DNA of 64,000 nucleotides from JAAXHF01 sp965242605 (GTDB lineage Bacteria > Desulfobacterota > Binatia > Bin18). The position numbers and the translations under genes were made by a program. The DNA lies in the NCBI GenBank assembly GCA_965242605.1, contig CBDESS010000001.1, forward strand, positions 744,001-808,000, in the 5' to 3' direction. A model generated the notes under the pieces. The model was not told the DNA's origin. It searched no databases and saw nothing but the letters and a program-made list of their open reading frames with translations. This document shows, in pieces, positions 53,190 through 62,528 of this stretch (positions are counted from its first letter, which is position 1; each line of letters begins with the position of its first letter).

Positions 53190-56100
53190 TTACACCGGCT
53201 CCCCGGCCCGGGCCAGGAGATCGGCGAAATCGTAGTTCACACTGGTCACGCCGAAATCCGGCTCCCGCCCGAAAGGCCGGCGCAGGTAATGAACACGGTG
53301 CGCACCGCCCTCAAAAAACTCCACAATGGCCAGAATGAAGTCCTCGGGCTTGTTCAAGGAGTACACAATTTCGTTCCGCGTAACCGTGACCGTCGCCGCC
53401 CCGCTGACGCGGCCCTTGACCTCAAGAAAACGCAGCTTGCCGGTAGCGGGTACACGGCTCTCAATGTCATAGCCCAGCTTCTCAAACTCACGGTCCGTCG
53501 GCTCAAAGCCGAGGTCGCGCTCCACCTCCATGACAACAGCCCGCGCCCGGGCCGCCGCGGCCGCAGTGTCCCCCGCCGCTCGTGGGAGAGGCGTTTGCCG
53601 GCCGCTCATTGCCTCGAGCAGGCCCCTGGGAACCACCACCAACCCCCCCAGCACCACCGGCGGCAGGGGCGACAGCTCGGCTTCGCACCTGAGTTCCTCC
53701 AGCCGCTTCTGAAGGCGAGCTTGCAAGCCGTCCGCCCGTTTCCGCGCTTCGTCTGCATTGAGCCGCGCGCCGGTCTTGCCAGCCTGTTCCCGGAGCTTGA
53801 GCTGTTCGGCGCGGTGATCCCAATAGGCGATCTCCTTGGTCAGCCGCTCCTTGACCGCCGCCTCGGTCCTGGCAATCAGGTGCCGCCTGGCCCCGCGGAC
53901 CTCTTCCAGATGTTCGGGGACAACGCGGGCAACGGCGTAGCCTTCGGCCTCGCGCTCCAACTTGCGGCTGAGCCAGGCGCACTCCGGGCGCTCGAGAATC
54001 GCCTCCCTGTCCGGCTCGTCTGCGGCCAGCGGCCGGTAGTCAAGATACGGCGCAGAGTGGACATGGCGACCGACGCTCCCGGCGTCAAGTTCCACATACA
54101 GAACGCGCTTGGAGACGATACGGCGGTCGCCGCTGGGTGTCCGGCTCGCGTCCTGAATCGCGTGTTCCAGTAGAGAGCAGCACCCGCGGCCTCAGACCCG
54201 CATCGCGGTCGTCAACCAGGACGGTTCCGCGCGTGAGCAGGTCGCGGTGACGCTCCAGGGTCAGGTCAATCACCGCCTCAAGCAGCGGGTGGCCCGGACA
54301 GATGAACGCCGCCAAAGGCTGACCCGGCAGCGCGACCAGAGACTTGTCAAAGGCGATGCGTTCATAGCGGGACAGCACCGGCTCCCCACTGCCGACCGCG
54401 CGGTCGCGGGTGCGGACCGGAGCCGGCACATGGCTGATCTCGTATCGCCGCGGCTCGCGCTGCCTGACCGTTCCACCCAGCCGCCGAAACGCCTCGCGGA
54501 AAAACGACTCAATGTAGTGGGGTTGCAGGCGGCGGGCTTCGGCCCGTTCCATGTCCGCGCGGATGCCCATGACGCGGCTGGCGTCCATCGCGTCATGGGC
54601 CAGCGCTCTGTCTTCGAGCAGATTGCGGAGCGTGTCCCGGTCGAGGGCATGCTCAACAGCCCTGGTCAGCCGGGCCCGGACTTCCGTCCGCTCACCATAG
54701 CGGATGGCTTCGAGCAGCAGGTCGCTCAAGGATGCAGCGTGTCGCCCTCCTCCCGAGCCGATGACACGGTTCGTCCCCACGGGTCGGTCCTCGAACTGGA
54801 GTTTGCCCAGCACGTCAAAAACCTGGCCGCCCAGGGATCGGCGCGCCTGCTCCAGCTTGTCCAGCAGCGTGCGATACACATCGCCCTCACGGGTCTCGTC
54901 CGCAACCAGGTTCCACAGGTGGCACACCTCGGTCTGGCCGATGCGGTGAATGCGCCCGAATCGCTGCTCAAGCCGGTTTGGATTCCACGGCAGGTCATAG
55001 TTGACCATCAGGTGGGCGCGTTGCAGGTTGATCCCTTCGGCTGCCGCATCCGTTGCCAGCAGCACTTGGACCTCGGGGTCATGTTGGAACACTTCCTGGG
55101 CCCTGCTCCGCTCCCCGCGGCCCAGGCCACCGTGAATCACCACCACAGCCCCCGGACGGCCCAGCAGCGTGGCAACGCGGTCCTGCAAGTAGTTCAGGGT
55201 GTCCCGGTGCTCGGTGAATATGACCAGTTTCTGCCGCGGGGACGGCGCAGGGTGCGGGATTTCGCCCGCGCCATACGGAACGGTCTGCTCGGCAACCCGA
55301 CCGCCGAGCCCGCCGGGGGTGAAAATCTCGCTCAGCAGGCCGGCGAGCTGCCGCCACTTCGTATCCCGGCCGCTGCGACGCACGCCCAGGGCAAGCGTTT
55401 CCAGCTTTCCGAGCGCTTCGATTTCAGCCTTCAGCTCCACGACAGAGCGGGCCGCGGTGGCCTGGTCAAGAATCTCCTCTTCGGCGGCGGCGACCTCTTG
55501 CTCGGGCGCGTCCTCCAGGTCCTCAAGGTCTTCCGCGCTGAGTTCCAGACCGCCGAGAGCAATCGTCCTGTCTGCCTCTCCTCCTGGCCCGGGAAGACCG
55601 CGGCCGCCACGCTGAAGCACCTGGAGTTCACGCCAGCGGCTCTCCAGGCGCTCGCGCCGGCGGCGCAGCGATTGATAGATGGCTTCGGGTGAAGACGCCA
55701 GCCGACGCTGCACAATAGTCAGGGCAAAGCCGACCGTCCCGGCCCGTTTGTTATTCTCGAGCGCTCCGGCGCGGTTGAACTCCTCGCGCACATACCTGGT
55801 CACCTGCGCGTAAAGGCGCGCCTCGTCATCAGACAGCTGATAGGGCACGGTGTAGGCCACGCGCTCGGGGAAGAGCGGGGTCGCGTCAAACGTCAGCAGA
55901 CGCTCTTTCCCCATGCGGCGCATCAGGTCGGACACATCGGCCGTATGCGCGCCGTCACGAAAACGGCCCTCGAACCGGTCGCCGTCAAGGAGGGCCATGA
56001 AGAGCTGGAAGTCTTCCTCTTTGCCGTTATGCGGCGTGGCCGTCATCAGCAGGAAGTGGCGGGTCAGGCCGGACAGAAGTTGCCCCAGGCGGTACCGCCT

Positions 56101-56844
56101 GGTGTAGCTGATCTTCCCGCCAAAGAACCTCGCCGACATCTTGTGCGCCTCATCGCACACCACAAGGTCCCAGCGACAGTCCGCTGCCCGGAGCTTGCGC
56201 TGGAGGTCTTCATTGCGTGACAGCGTGTCCAGACGAGCGATAATCCGATTGGTCTCCAGAAACCAGCTGCCGGTCCGCGCGGCTTCGAGCCTGTCGTTGG
56301 TGAGGAGCTCGAAAGGGAGCTGAAAGCGGCGGGAGAGTTCATCCTGCCATTGCTCGGCCAGGCTGCCGGGGCACACGACCAGGCAGCGTTGGAGCTCACC
56401 TCGGGCGATCAACTCCTTGATGAGCAGCCCGGCCATAATGGTCTTGCCGGCACCCGGATCATCGGCCAGCAGGAAGCGAAGCGGCTGGCGGGGCAGCATG
56501 GCTTCGTAGACCGCGGTGATTTGATGCGGCAGTGGCTCGACAAGCGAGGTATGGACCGCCAGCCGCCGATCGAACAGGTGCGCGAGACGGATGCGCCGCG
56601 CCTCAGACACCAGGCGGAACAGTGCCCCGTCTCCGTCGAAGCTCCGCGGACGCCGGCCTTCATCGATCGCAAGCCTGGCCTCGTCATGCCGGTACAGCAG
56701 CGCATTGGCCACCTTCCCGCTCGGGGTCTTATAGGTCAGCTCAAGAGCCCCCGACCCGTACCACTGCACGGCGACCACAGTCACCAGCGTATCGGAAAGG
56801 ATGCCGCCCAGGGCGGCCTGAGGGCGAATATCTTCCAGTTTCAT
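53190..56844 (-). pseudogene. SNF2-type helicase with DUF3883 domain, frame broken
   Basis: The typical defence-island helicase of about 1215 residues, split by one frameshift. The ATG at 56844 (MKLEDIRPQAALGGILSDTL) opens the first part: Walker A DDPGAGKT (129-135), DEAH (231-234), TATPHNGKEEDFQLF, then the C-terminal helicase half (FTEHRDTLNYL, DAAAEGINLQRAHLM, RFGRIHRIGQT). It runs out of frame near 54171-54177 (CTCTCTA). Reading on in the next frame gives LEHAIQDASRT, KRVLYVELDAGSVGRHVHS and a DUF3883 domain (GYDIESRVPATGKLRFLEVK). Span equals 1218 codons plus one base. Frameshift may be real, an error, or slippage at the CT repeat. Confidence 0.8.
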
Positions 56845-57032
56845 GGCTGGGTCCAGGCGGAACGCGCCTGAGTTGAGGGCAGGTGCGAGACCGGTTTCCA
56901 CCGGGCAGCACTGGCAGGCCCGAGCAGGATGAATCCGTCTTCACCGATATCGATTCGATAAGGAAGACCAGACAATTCCTCCGGGCGGCACTTCGCCGCA
57001 GCCAGACGCTTCCAGACGATCATGGAAGGCAC
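56841..57032 (-). pseudogene. Uma2-like endonuclease N-terminal fragment
   Basis: A 63-residue frame (GTG at 57032, or ATG at 57023) reads MIVWKRLAAAKCRPEELSGL and PYRIDIGEDGFILLGPASAAR, close to the first strands of Uma2-family PD-(D/E)XK proteins (LPY.IEL...G.I.M.PAS). The catalytic core beyond is absent; the frame crosses into the helicase start and stops. Best read as a truncated relic at the upstream border of the defence locus. Confidence 0.45.
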
Positions 57033-57104
57033 GCGGACCTGTGATCCTCGCCGGCGGATGAAGAGCAGGACACGGCCGCAGGATTCACCACTGCCCGGCG
57101 GGGC

Positions 57105-58325
57105 CTAGACCTCTTTCTCCACCAGCACGCCGGCCTCCCGGAGCTGGCGCACTTCGTTCGGGGTCCGGCCCAGATAGCTCGTCAGAACTTCCCCGTTGTG
57201 CTGGCCGAGCGTCGGCGCTACCAGCGGCAGCGGCTCGGGAAAGGCCGAGAACCTGAGCGGCATGCCCGGTATCTCAAAGTCGCCGTGCAGCGGGTCGTTG
57301 ACCGTCCGCACCGTACCCCTGGCCCGGTGGTGGGGATGATGCACGGTGTCGGCCACCGACAGCACCGGCGCAACCGGAACCCGGTGCCGCTCCAGACAGG
57401 CAACAGCACTCGGCACATCGGGGAAGGTCTGGAGCCAGTCTTCAATCATGGCGACAACCTCGTCGCGCCGCTCCAGCCGCTTCACGTCGGTCGCATAGTC
57501 CGGGTGGCTGGCCAGCCCGTCCCTGCCCAGCGCCTTGCACAAGTCCTTCCAGTGGTGCAGCAGGGCCATGATGACCAGATAGCCGCCCGTGCCCCGAAAC
57601 ACCCCGCACGGGCAGGCATAGGTCATGTAGCGGCCGCTGCGGGTCGGTTTGATCGTCCCGCCGCTGCCACTGTAGGTTTCGACATTGGCCTCGTGGTAGT
57701 GGTAGTAGACATCAAGCAGGGCGACATCGAGATGCTGGCCAAGGCCGGTGCGGTCGCGGTAGCGCAGGGCCGACACAATCGCCAGCGCGGCATGCACGCC
57801 GGTGCTGACATCGCCCAGCCCGACCAGCGGAATATACGGCGCGTCGTCCGGCTCGCCAATCATGGACGTGACGCCCGAGTAGGCCTGGGCAATGTAGTCG
57901 TAGCCGGGCGTATCCGACAGCGGGCCGCTCTGGCCCAGGGCCGAGATGGAGCACAGGATGATGTCGGACCTGAGTTCCTGGAGCCGTTCGTAGCCCAGGC
58001 CCATATTGGCAATCACGCCGGGCTTGAAATTCTCAACCACCACATCGACCTGCGGCACGAGTTCGGCAAGCAGGGCCAGGCCCTGGGGGTCGCGCAGATT
58101 GACGCACAGGCTTTTTTTGCCCCGGTTCTGCTGGACGTAGTACAGGCTGCGGTCGTTGCGGAAAACCGAGATACTGCGGACCATATCCCCGCCCGGGGCG
58201 GGTTCAACCTTGATGACCTCGGCCCCCATCTCTACCAGCATACGAGTACAGCTCGGGCCGGCCAGGGCGCGGGTCAGATCGAGAACGCGCAAGTCAGACA
58301 GCAGGTGCTCCATTCCTTGGGGCAT
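57105..58325 (-). CDS. Class III CoA-transferase (CaiB/BaiF family)
   Basis: 406 residues; GGAGGAATACCC precedes the ATG. DLRVLDLTRALAGPSCTRML and GAEVIKVEPAPGGDMVRS open the protein, followed by SISALGQSGPLSDTPGYDYI and GVTSMIGEPDDAPYIPLVGL. Single-gene homomeric type by context, in contrast to the pair at 33.2-35.7 kb. It is downstream of an SDR and an LLM oxidoreductase gene on the same strand (18-base gap to the SDR), so the three may form a catabolic operon. Confidence 0.88.
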   Translation of the reverse strand: MPQGMEHLLSDLRVLDLTRALAGPSCTRMLVEMGAEVIKVEPAPGGDMVRSISVFRNDRSLYYVQQNRGKKSLCVNLRDPQGLALLAELVPQVDVVVENFKPGVIANMGLGYERLQELRSDIILCSISALGQSGPLSDTPGYDYIAQAYSGVTSMIGEPDDAPYIPLVGLGDVSTGVHAALAIVSALRYRDRTGLGQHLDVALLDVYYHYHEANVETYSGSGGTIKPTRSGRYMTYACPCGVFRGTGGYLVIMALLHHWKDLCKALGRDGLASHPDYATDVKRLERRDEVVAMIEDWLQTFPDVPSAVACLERHRVPVAPVLSVADTVHHPHHRARGTVRTVNDPLHGDFEIPGMPLRFSAFPEPLPLVAPTLGQHNGEVLTSYLGRTPNEVRQLREAGVLVEKEV

Positions 58326-58343
58326 GGGTATTCCTCCAGCTTG

Positions 58344-59123
58344 TCAGTCCCACATCAGGCCGCCATCGACATTGAAGGACTGACCGGTAATGTTCCGGGC
58401 CTCGTCCGAGGCCAGGAAGGCGGCCATGTTGGCGATGTCGTCCGGGGTGTTGGAACGCTTGAGCGGGATGGAGGCGTCCATGCGCGAGGTCGCCTCGGCC
58501 TCGCTGATGCCCTCACGCTCGACGCGCTGCTGCATCACCCGGTCGTACAGGCTCGTGCGGGTCGCACCGGGGCAGATGGCGTTGACGTTGATGTTGTGCC
58601 GTGCCAGTTGTGACGCGCCGATACGGGTCATGGCAATCACCGCGCCTTTGGAGCCGGCATACGAGATATTCGAGGTGCCGCGAAAGCCCTTGCCGGCAAT
58701 GGAGGCGATGTTGACAATCCGGCCCTCGTTGCGCTTGACCATCTCGCGGGCCACCTCCTGCATGCAGAAAAACACCCCTTTGGCATTGACCGCATGAATC
58801 CAGTCCCAGTCTTCCTCGGTCACATCAAAAAAGCCCAGGCTGCGGGTCACTCCGGCATTGTTGACCAGAATGTCAATCTGCCCAAAGGTCTCCACCGCCC
58901 TGGCGACCGCTGCCCTGATATCGGCCAGCTTGCCCATATCGGTCTTGACAAACAGGCCGCGGCGGTCGTGGGCGCTGACCTCGGCCGCGGTCTGTTGCCC
59001 GCTGGCCTCGTCAATCTCGGCCCCGACCACATGGGCACCTTCCCTGGCGCAGCGCAGCGCGATCGCCTTGCCCATGCCGGTCCCGATCCCGGTGACAAGC
59101 GCGATTTTGTCCTTCAGTAGCAT
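58344..59123 (-). CDS. Short-chain dehydrogenase/reductase
   Basis: 259 residues with AAGGAGGG upstream of the ATG at 59123. Motifs TGIGTGMGKAIALRCAREGA (NAD(P)-binding TGxxxGxG), VNNAGVTRSLG (NNAG), the catalytic serine in ASIAGKGFRGTSNISYAGSK and the YxxxK active site (YAGSK), then NVNAICPGATRTSL. Probably a 3-oxoacyl-ACP/CoA or hydroxyacyl reductase. Lies between LLM oxidoreductase and CoA-transferase genes in one - strand run. Confidence 0.9.
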   Translation of the reverse strand: MLLKDKIALVTGIGTGMGKAIALRCAREGAHVVGAEIDEASGQQTAAEVSAHDRRGLFVKTDMGKLADIRAAVARAVETFGQIDILVNNAGVTRSLGFFDVTEEDWDWIHAVNAKGVFFCMQEVAREMVKRNEGRIVNIASIAGKGFRGTSNISYAGSKGAVIAMTRIGASQLARHNINVNAICPGATRTSLYDRVMQQRVEREGISEAEATSRMDASIPLKRSNTPDDIANMAAFLASDEARNITGQSFNVDGGLMWD

Positions 59124-59138
59124 CGTACTCCCTCCTTC

Positions 59139-60182
59139 TCATTGGTCCGGCCTGAACTCCGGCATGACTTCCCTGGCAAACAGCTCCAGCCCGGCCCTGG
59201 CACGGCCGATATCCCGCCCGCCGGCGTGAAAATAAAACGCGACCTGATCCAGCCCGAACTCGTCGTTCAGCTCGGCCAGCCGCCGCCGGCACTCCGCCGG
59301 GGTGCCGACCACTGCCCGCTCTTCGAGCTGCTCGGGCATGGACCGGACAAACTCCAGAAAGGCCCTGAACGGGTCGCCGACCTGCATCCGGCTCAGCAGC
59401 TCGGGCGGGACGAAGGAGGTGAACAGATCGGTATAGGCGCGGGTCGCCTCCCGGCCCTCGCGGACAGCCCGGTTATGGTCAGGGTCAATAAACAGCCAGA
59501 AGATGAACGTCATCCGTTTCTGCCCGTGGCCATGTTCGGTGAGCCGGCGGCGGTAGTCCTCAACCCGCTTTCTGACCTTGGGGTGGGGGGCGGTCAGCCA
59601 CGGCACGACAAAGGCGTTGTCGCCGGCAAGGGCGGCGCTCTCATACGACTCCGGGCTGATTGTACCCCGATAGATCGGCGGGTGGGGTTTCTGGACAGGT
59701 TTGGGGCCGACGGACACAGGCGGAACCTGCCAGAACGTGCCCTGATACTCCACCTCCTCCTGGATCCAGGCCCGCCGGATGATCTCCAGGGACTCCTCAT
59801 AGCGCGCCCGGCTCTCCTGCGGGTTGACGCCAAAGCCTTCAAAGTGCTTCTGAATAATGCCCCGTCCGACTCCGAAATTCAGCCGCCCGTCGCTCAGGAT
59901 ATCGAGCATGGCAAAGTCTTCGGCCTTGCGCAGCGGATTTTCAAACGGCAGCAGGCTGATGGATGTGCCCAGACGAAGCCGGGACGTTTCCCGCGCCAGG
60001 GCGGTCAGAAATATCTGCGGGCTGGGACAGATGCCGAAGGCATAGAAGTGCTCCTCGCCAAACCACACCGAGTCAAAGCCGAGCCGCTCAGCGGCAACCG
60101 CGATGTTGAGCGTATCGCGGTAGTACTGGACCTCATTCTGGCGGCCGGGAAAAAAGTCAAACAGCGAAAACAGACCAAACTC
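59139..60182 (-). CDS. LLM class flavin-dependent oxidoreductase
   Basis: 347 residues. A GTG start at 60182 is chosen because AGGAGG lies five bases upstream; a longer frame to 60233 has no site. The luciferase-like pattern is clear: VEFGLFSLFDFFPGRQNEVQ, RLGFDSVWFGEEHFY, LRLGTSISLLPFENPLRKAE, SDGRLNFGVGRGIIQKHFEG. FMN-dependent members of this family hydroxylate or desulfurise small molecules or use F420. C-terminal FRPDQ end sits 15 bases from the SDR gene start, supporting one operon. Confidence 0.9.
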   Translation of the reverse strand, partial: EFGLFSLFDFFPGRQNEVQYYRDTLNIAVAAERLGFDSVWFGEEHFYAFGICPSPQIFLTALARETSRLRLGTSISLLPFENPLRKAEDFAMLDILSDGRLNFGVGRGIIQKHFEGFGVNPQESRARYEESLEIIRRAWIQEEVEYQGTFWQVPPVSVGPKPVQKPHPPIYRGTISPESYESAALAGDNAFVVPWLTAPHPKVRKRVEDYRRRLTEHGHGQKRMTFIFWLFIDPDHNRAVREGREATRAYTDLFTSFVPPELLSRMQVGDPFRAFLEFVRSMPEQLEERAVVGTPAECRRRLAELNDEFGLDQVAFYFHAGGRDIGRARAGLELFAREVMPEFRPDQ

Positions 60183-60282
60183 CACGCGCTCCTCCTGTGT
60201 GTACGCCTGTCCTATCACCCCTGTTTGTGTCATCGCAAGCAGTCCGGCAGGAGAGTTCCGGGGTCAATTCTCTTCGTATTCT

Positions 60283-60512
60283 CAAGGTTTTCGTGCTCGC
60301 CGAATCCGAACTCATCGAAGATGGCCGGGATTCAGAACTGCTGAGGGCTGGGCGGCCGGGTCTGACTTCAGCCTGGCCGATGTCGCCTTTTTCTGCCGGC
60401 CTTTGGTCAGAAGCCGCCGATTTCGGGCCGCCCGAAGCTGTCCGCCTGGTGGGCAAACATTCAAGAGCGGGACCCTGCCAGGCAGGTGTTGGCCGGGCAG
60501 GGGGCCGCCTGA
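60283..60512 (+). pseudogene. Decayed GST C-terminal fragment
   Basis: Pieces of a glutathione S-transferase C-terminal domain are readable in three frames: one frame has SELIEDGRD, the next AAGSDFSLADVAFF, and the third LPAFGQKPPISGRPKLSAWW and ANIQERDPARQVLAGQGAA-stop. The FSLADVAFF motif and the W...I..RDPA ending are typical. The switch between the second and third frames falls on a run of five T at 60388-60392. There is no start or N-terminal domain. The rest of the 604 bases between 60183 and 60786 holds nothing recognisable apart from the hairpin listed separately. Confidence 0.5.
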
Positions 60513-60708
60513 GAGGCGCTGCAAAAACAAATGACCTGGGAGCGCAAGCGTCTCGCCCGCATGTCTTACAAAAAAAGCGGCAAGGCGGCTGATTGTGTCA
60601 GGGCGACCCGCCCTGCTGGCAGTTCAGACAGTGTGAAGCGGCCGACATTGATCAGAAAAATCCCGGAAGAGGTCGTGCTGTCCTCCAACTCCGGCCACTT
60701 CAGTCACC

Positions 60709-60745
60709 GGGGTACGCCCCGCTCAAGTAAGAGCGGGTGTACCCC
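60709..60745. terminator. Strong stem-loop, possible transcription terminator
   Basis: GGGGTAC at 60709-60715 pairs with GTACCCC at 60739-60745, and CCCGCTC at 60718-60724 pairs with GAGCGGG at 60731-60737, with a short six-base loop. It lies 42 bases beyond the stop of the secreted-protein gene (- strand). No T tract follows on either strand, so factor-independent termination is uncertain; it could also be an mRNA-stabilising hairpin. Confidence 0.45.
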
Positions 60746-60786
60746 AATGCTCTGTTCCGGCTGAGCCGGCGATTATGGGCAAGCGA

Positions 60787-61158
60787 TTACTGGCACTTGG
60801 GGTCACACGCCGCCATTGCATTGGCCGCGTCCAACTCGCACGATTCGCTGGTCTCATAGGTATTGTTTTTTTCCAGGCAGTCGAGAATGTCGTTGACCGG
60901 GACGGTGAGACAGTTGCGTAAGCAGACCGGCGAGTCGTTGCCGCCGGCGGCTTCGAGTTTGTCATTCATGTAGGTGGTGACAGCCCCGAAGCGGGCCAAT
61001 ACACTGGTCCCACCCTCAGCCTCCGGCTCTGACGGACTATAGCCCTCGGGATAGCCTTCCTGAGCGGTGGCCCGGCCCGGGGCGACTTGACACACGGCCA
61101 GAACTGTTCCCAGCAGGATGATTGCCCGTGCCAGGCGACGGATTGGCTGCTGACCCAT
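60787..61158 (-). CDS. Small secreted cysteine-rich protein
   Basis: 123 residues; GAGGAGGACAAAGGT precedes the ATG. Signal peptide: basic MGQQPIRRLARAIILLGTVL start, hydrophobic core, and an ATAQ cleavage site near residue 33. The mature protein has six cysteines (PVCLRNCLTVPV, ILDCLEKN, ESCELDA, AACDPKCQ) likely forming disulfides in the periplasm. No family recognised. Confidence 0.68.
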   Translation of the reverse strand: MGQQPIRRLARAIILLGTVLAVCQVAPGRATAQEGYPEGYSPSEPEAEGGTSVLARFGAVTTYMNDKLEAAGGNDSPVCLRNCLTVPVNDILDCLEKNNTYETSESCELDAANAMAACDPKCQ

Positions 61159-61361
61159 ACCTTTGTCCTCCTCTTCAAGAGAAGCAGCGTCCTGTCTTCC
61201 TTTCGATTCGGTTGAGACGATGCTTCCTGGGGTGCTGTGGCCCTCTCATATCGTTCCCGCCCGGCTTACGCAAGGTGAGGCGGCACGGGAGCTGTTCTCC
61301 AGACGGCGGAGGGAAGACAAGGTGACTGACGCGCTGACTCTTCTTTGCGTTGCCTGTTAAG

Positions 61362-61394
61362 CAGGACCCGGTCCTTCTTGAAGAGGGGGTCCTG
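61362..61394. repeat. Imperfect palindrome upstream of the phage fragment
   Basis: CAGGACCC at 61362-61369 is the reverse complement of GGGTCCTG at 61387-61394, and the centre contains CTTC/GAAG. Seventeen bases lie between the arms. It sits 16 bases before the ATG of the tape-measure fragment and could be an operator, a terminator or an element end. Confidence 0.4.
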
Positions 61395-61410
61395 AGGTGA
61401 TCGAGGACAG

Positions 61411-62174
61411 ATGGTGTTTGAGGCTGAGCGGCTTGCCAACGACCGGGCCCTGCGACAAGCACAAGCCGAGCGGAAGAGTATTCAGGATGCGGTCAATGCG
61501 GAGCGAGCGGCCGGGCGAACGGTTGACGCACGCACACCAGGCGCACTGGACCAAGCCAATACGGATGCGACCCGGGCCCAAGCCAGGGTTCAGGCGTTTC
61601 AAAAAGAAGCCGCAGCAATTGAATCTGTGGTGCAGTCTGCGCGTGACCTGGCGGATGCTCAGACCGTTTTGACCGCCCGAACCGAAAAGTTTTTCAGACC
61701 TTCGCCGACGGGTTGGGCAACGGCTTGGCCACACTGGCCCTGGATGCCGACAATGCGGCTGACGCCTTCAAGAAGTTTGGGCTTGACATTCCTGGCACTC
61801 TTGTCAATCGCACCATCCGCGCCTTCATTGACGGGTTTGGCGGACAGTCCGGGTTTGCCGGTGTCGGCAACTTCTTCGGAGGCTTGTTCGGTCGGGAATC
61901 TGGGGGCCCGCTCTATAGTGGGCAAACCGCCCTTGTCGGAGAGAATGGCCCGGAACTCATTTCGCCAGCCCGCTCGGTCAGGGTCACGCCGATTGACCGG
62001 GCCACTATGGGCCCAGGTCTGGCCCCAGACATCACCTTCAACATCACCCCAGGCAACCTGACGCCGACCGAAGTCGCTCACGCGATTGAAATGCGGCTTC
62101 AGCGCTACACTGGCGGAATTTCCGCCAGCAGACGTATGAATCAGCGCACACAGCAAAATGTCGGTTTGCGCTAA
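61411..62174 (+). pseudogene. Phage tail tape-measure protein fragment with frameshift
   Basis: Two frames join into one tape-measure C-terminal fragment of about 254 residues. Frame one (from 61411, GAGG upstream) is a charged coiled coil (MVFEAERLANDRALRQAQAE ... SARDLADAQTVLTARTEKF) and runs out at a run of five T (61690-61694). The second frame continues FQTFADGLGNGLATLALD, then the family motif ESGGPLYSGQTALVGENGPE and LISPARSV, ending MNQRTQQNVGLR. One T missing from a six-T run restores a single frame. Full tape-measure proteins are much longer, and no other phage gene is seen, so this is a relic. Confidence 0.72.
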
Positions 62175-62335
62175 ACCCCAGCCTATTCTGTGGGCAAATC
62201 ACCGAAACCCCAATGAAATCAAGATTTTATGGGCTTCCCCAACCTTGACACAATGGAACATTATCTGACATAGATGACATAGGTTCCATAAAGGAGCCTG
62301 ATACCCGGCAAGGTTATAGTGAAGACGGGCTTATA

Positions 62336-62406
62336 GTTGACATAATAATGCTTCCTGTCAGGGAAAAGGCGATTCTGCTTGCAATAGTTAGCGTTATTAT
62401 GTCAAC
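62336..62406. repeat. 16-base inverted repeat, 71-base element
   Basis: GTTGACATAATAATGC at 62336-62351 and GCGTTATTATGTCAAC at 62391-62406 are inverted copies with one mismatch, in an AT-rich stretch. Between them is a 39-base loop with no further strong pairing. It may be a small palindromic element, an operator pair or a transcript hairpin. Confidence 0.6.
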
Positions 62407-62450
62407 CTTCCCGCCTTGCCATGACCACACCATACCGGTTCCAAGTCCTC

Positions 62451-62495
62451 TTTTGGCACACTTCTTGCTATGTCGTTTTGGCACGATTCTTGCTA
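62451..62495 (+). promoter_or_regulatory. Two tandem sigma-54 (-24/-12) promoter sequences
   Basis: TTTTGGCACACTTCTTGCTA (62451-62470) and TTTTGGCACGATTCTTGCTA (62476-62495) are direct repeats 25 bases apart. Both fit the RpoN consensus TTGGCACG-N4-TTGC; the second is a perfect match and the GG and GC doublets have the required spacing. They point right, but the next genes (lipoproteins) are on the opposite strand, so a transcript would be antisense to them or non-coding. Confidence 0.6.
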
Positions 62496-62528
62496 AGCCC
62501 ATGCTCAACGAACCCGACCGTGACCAGG

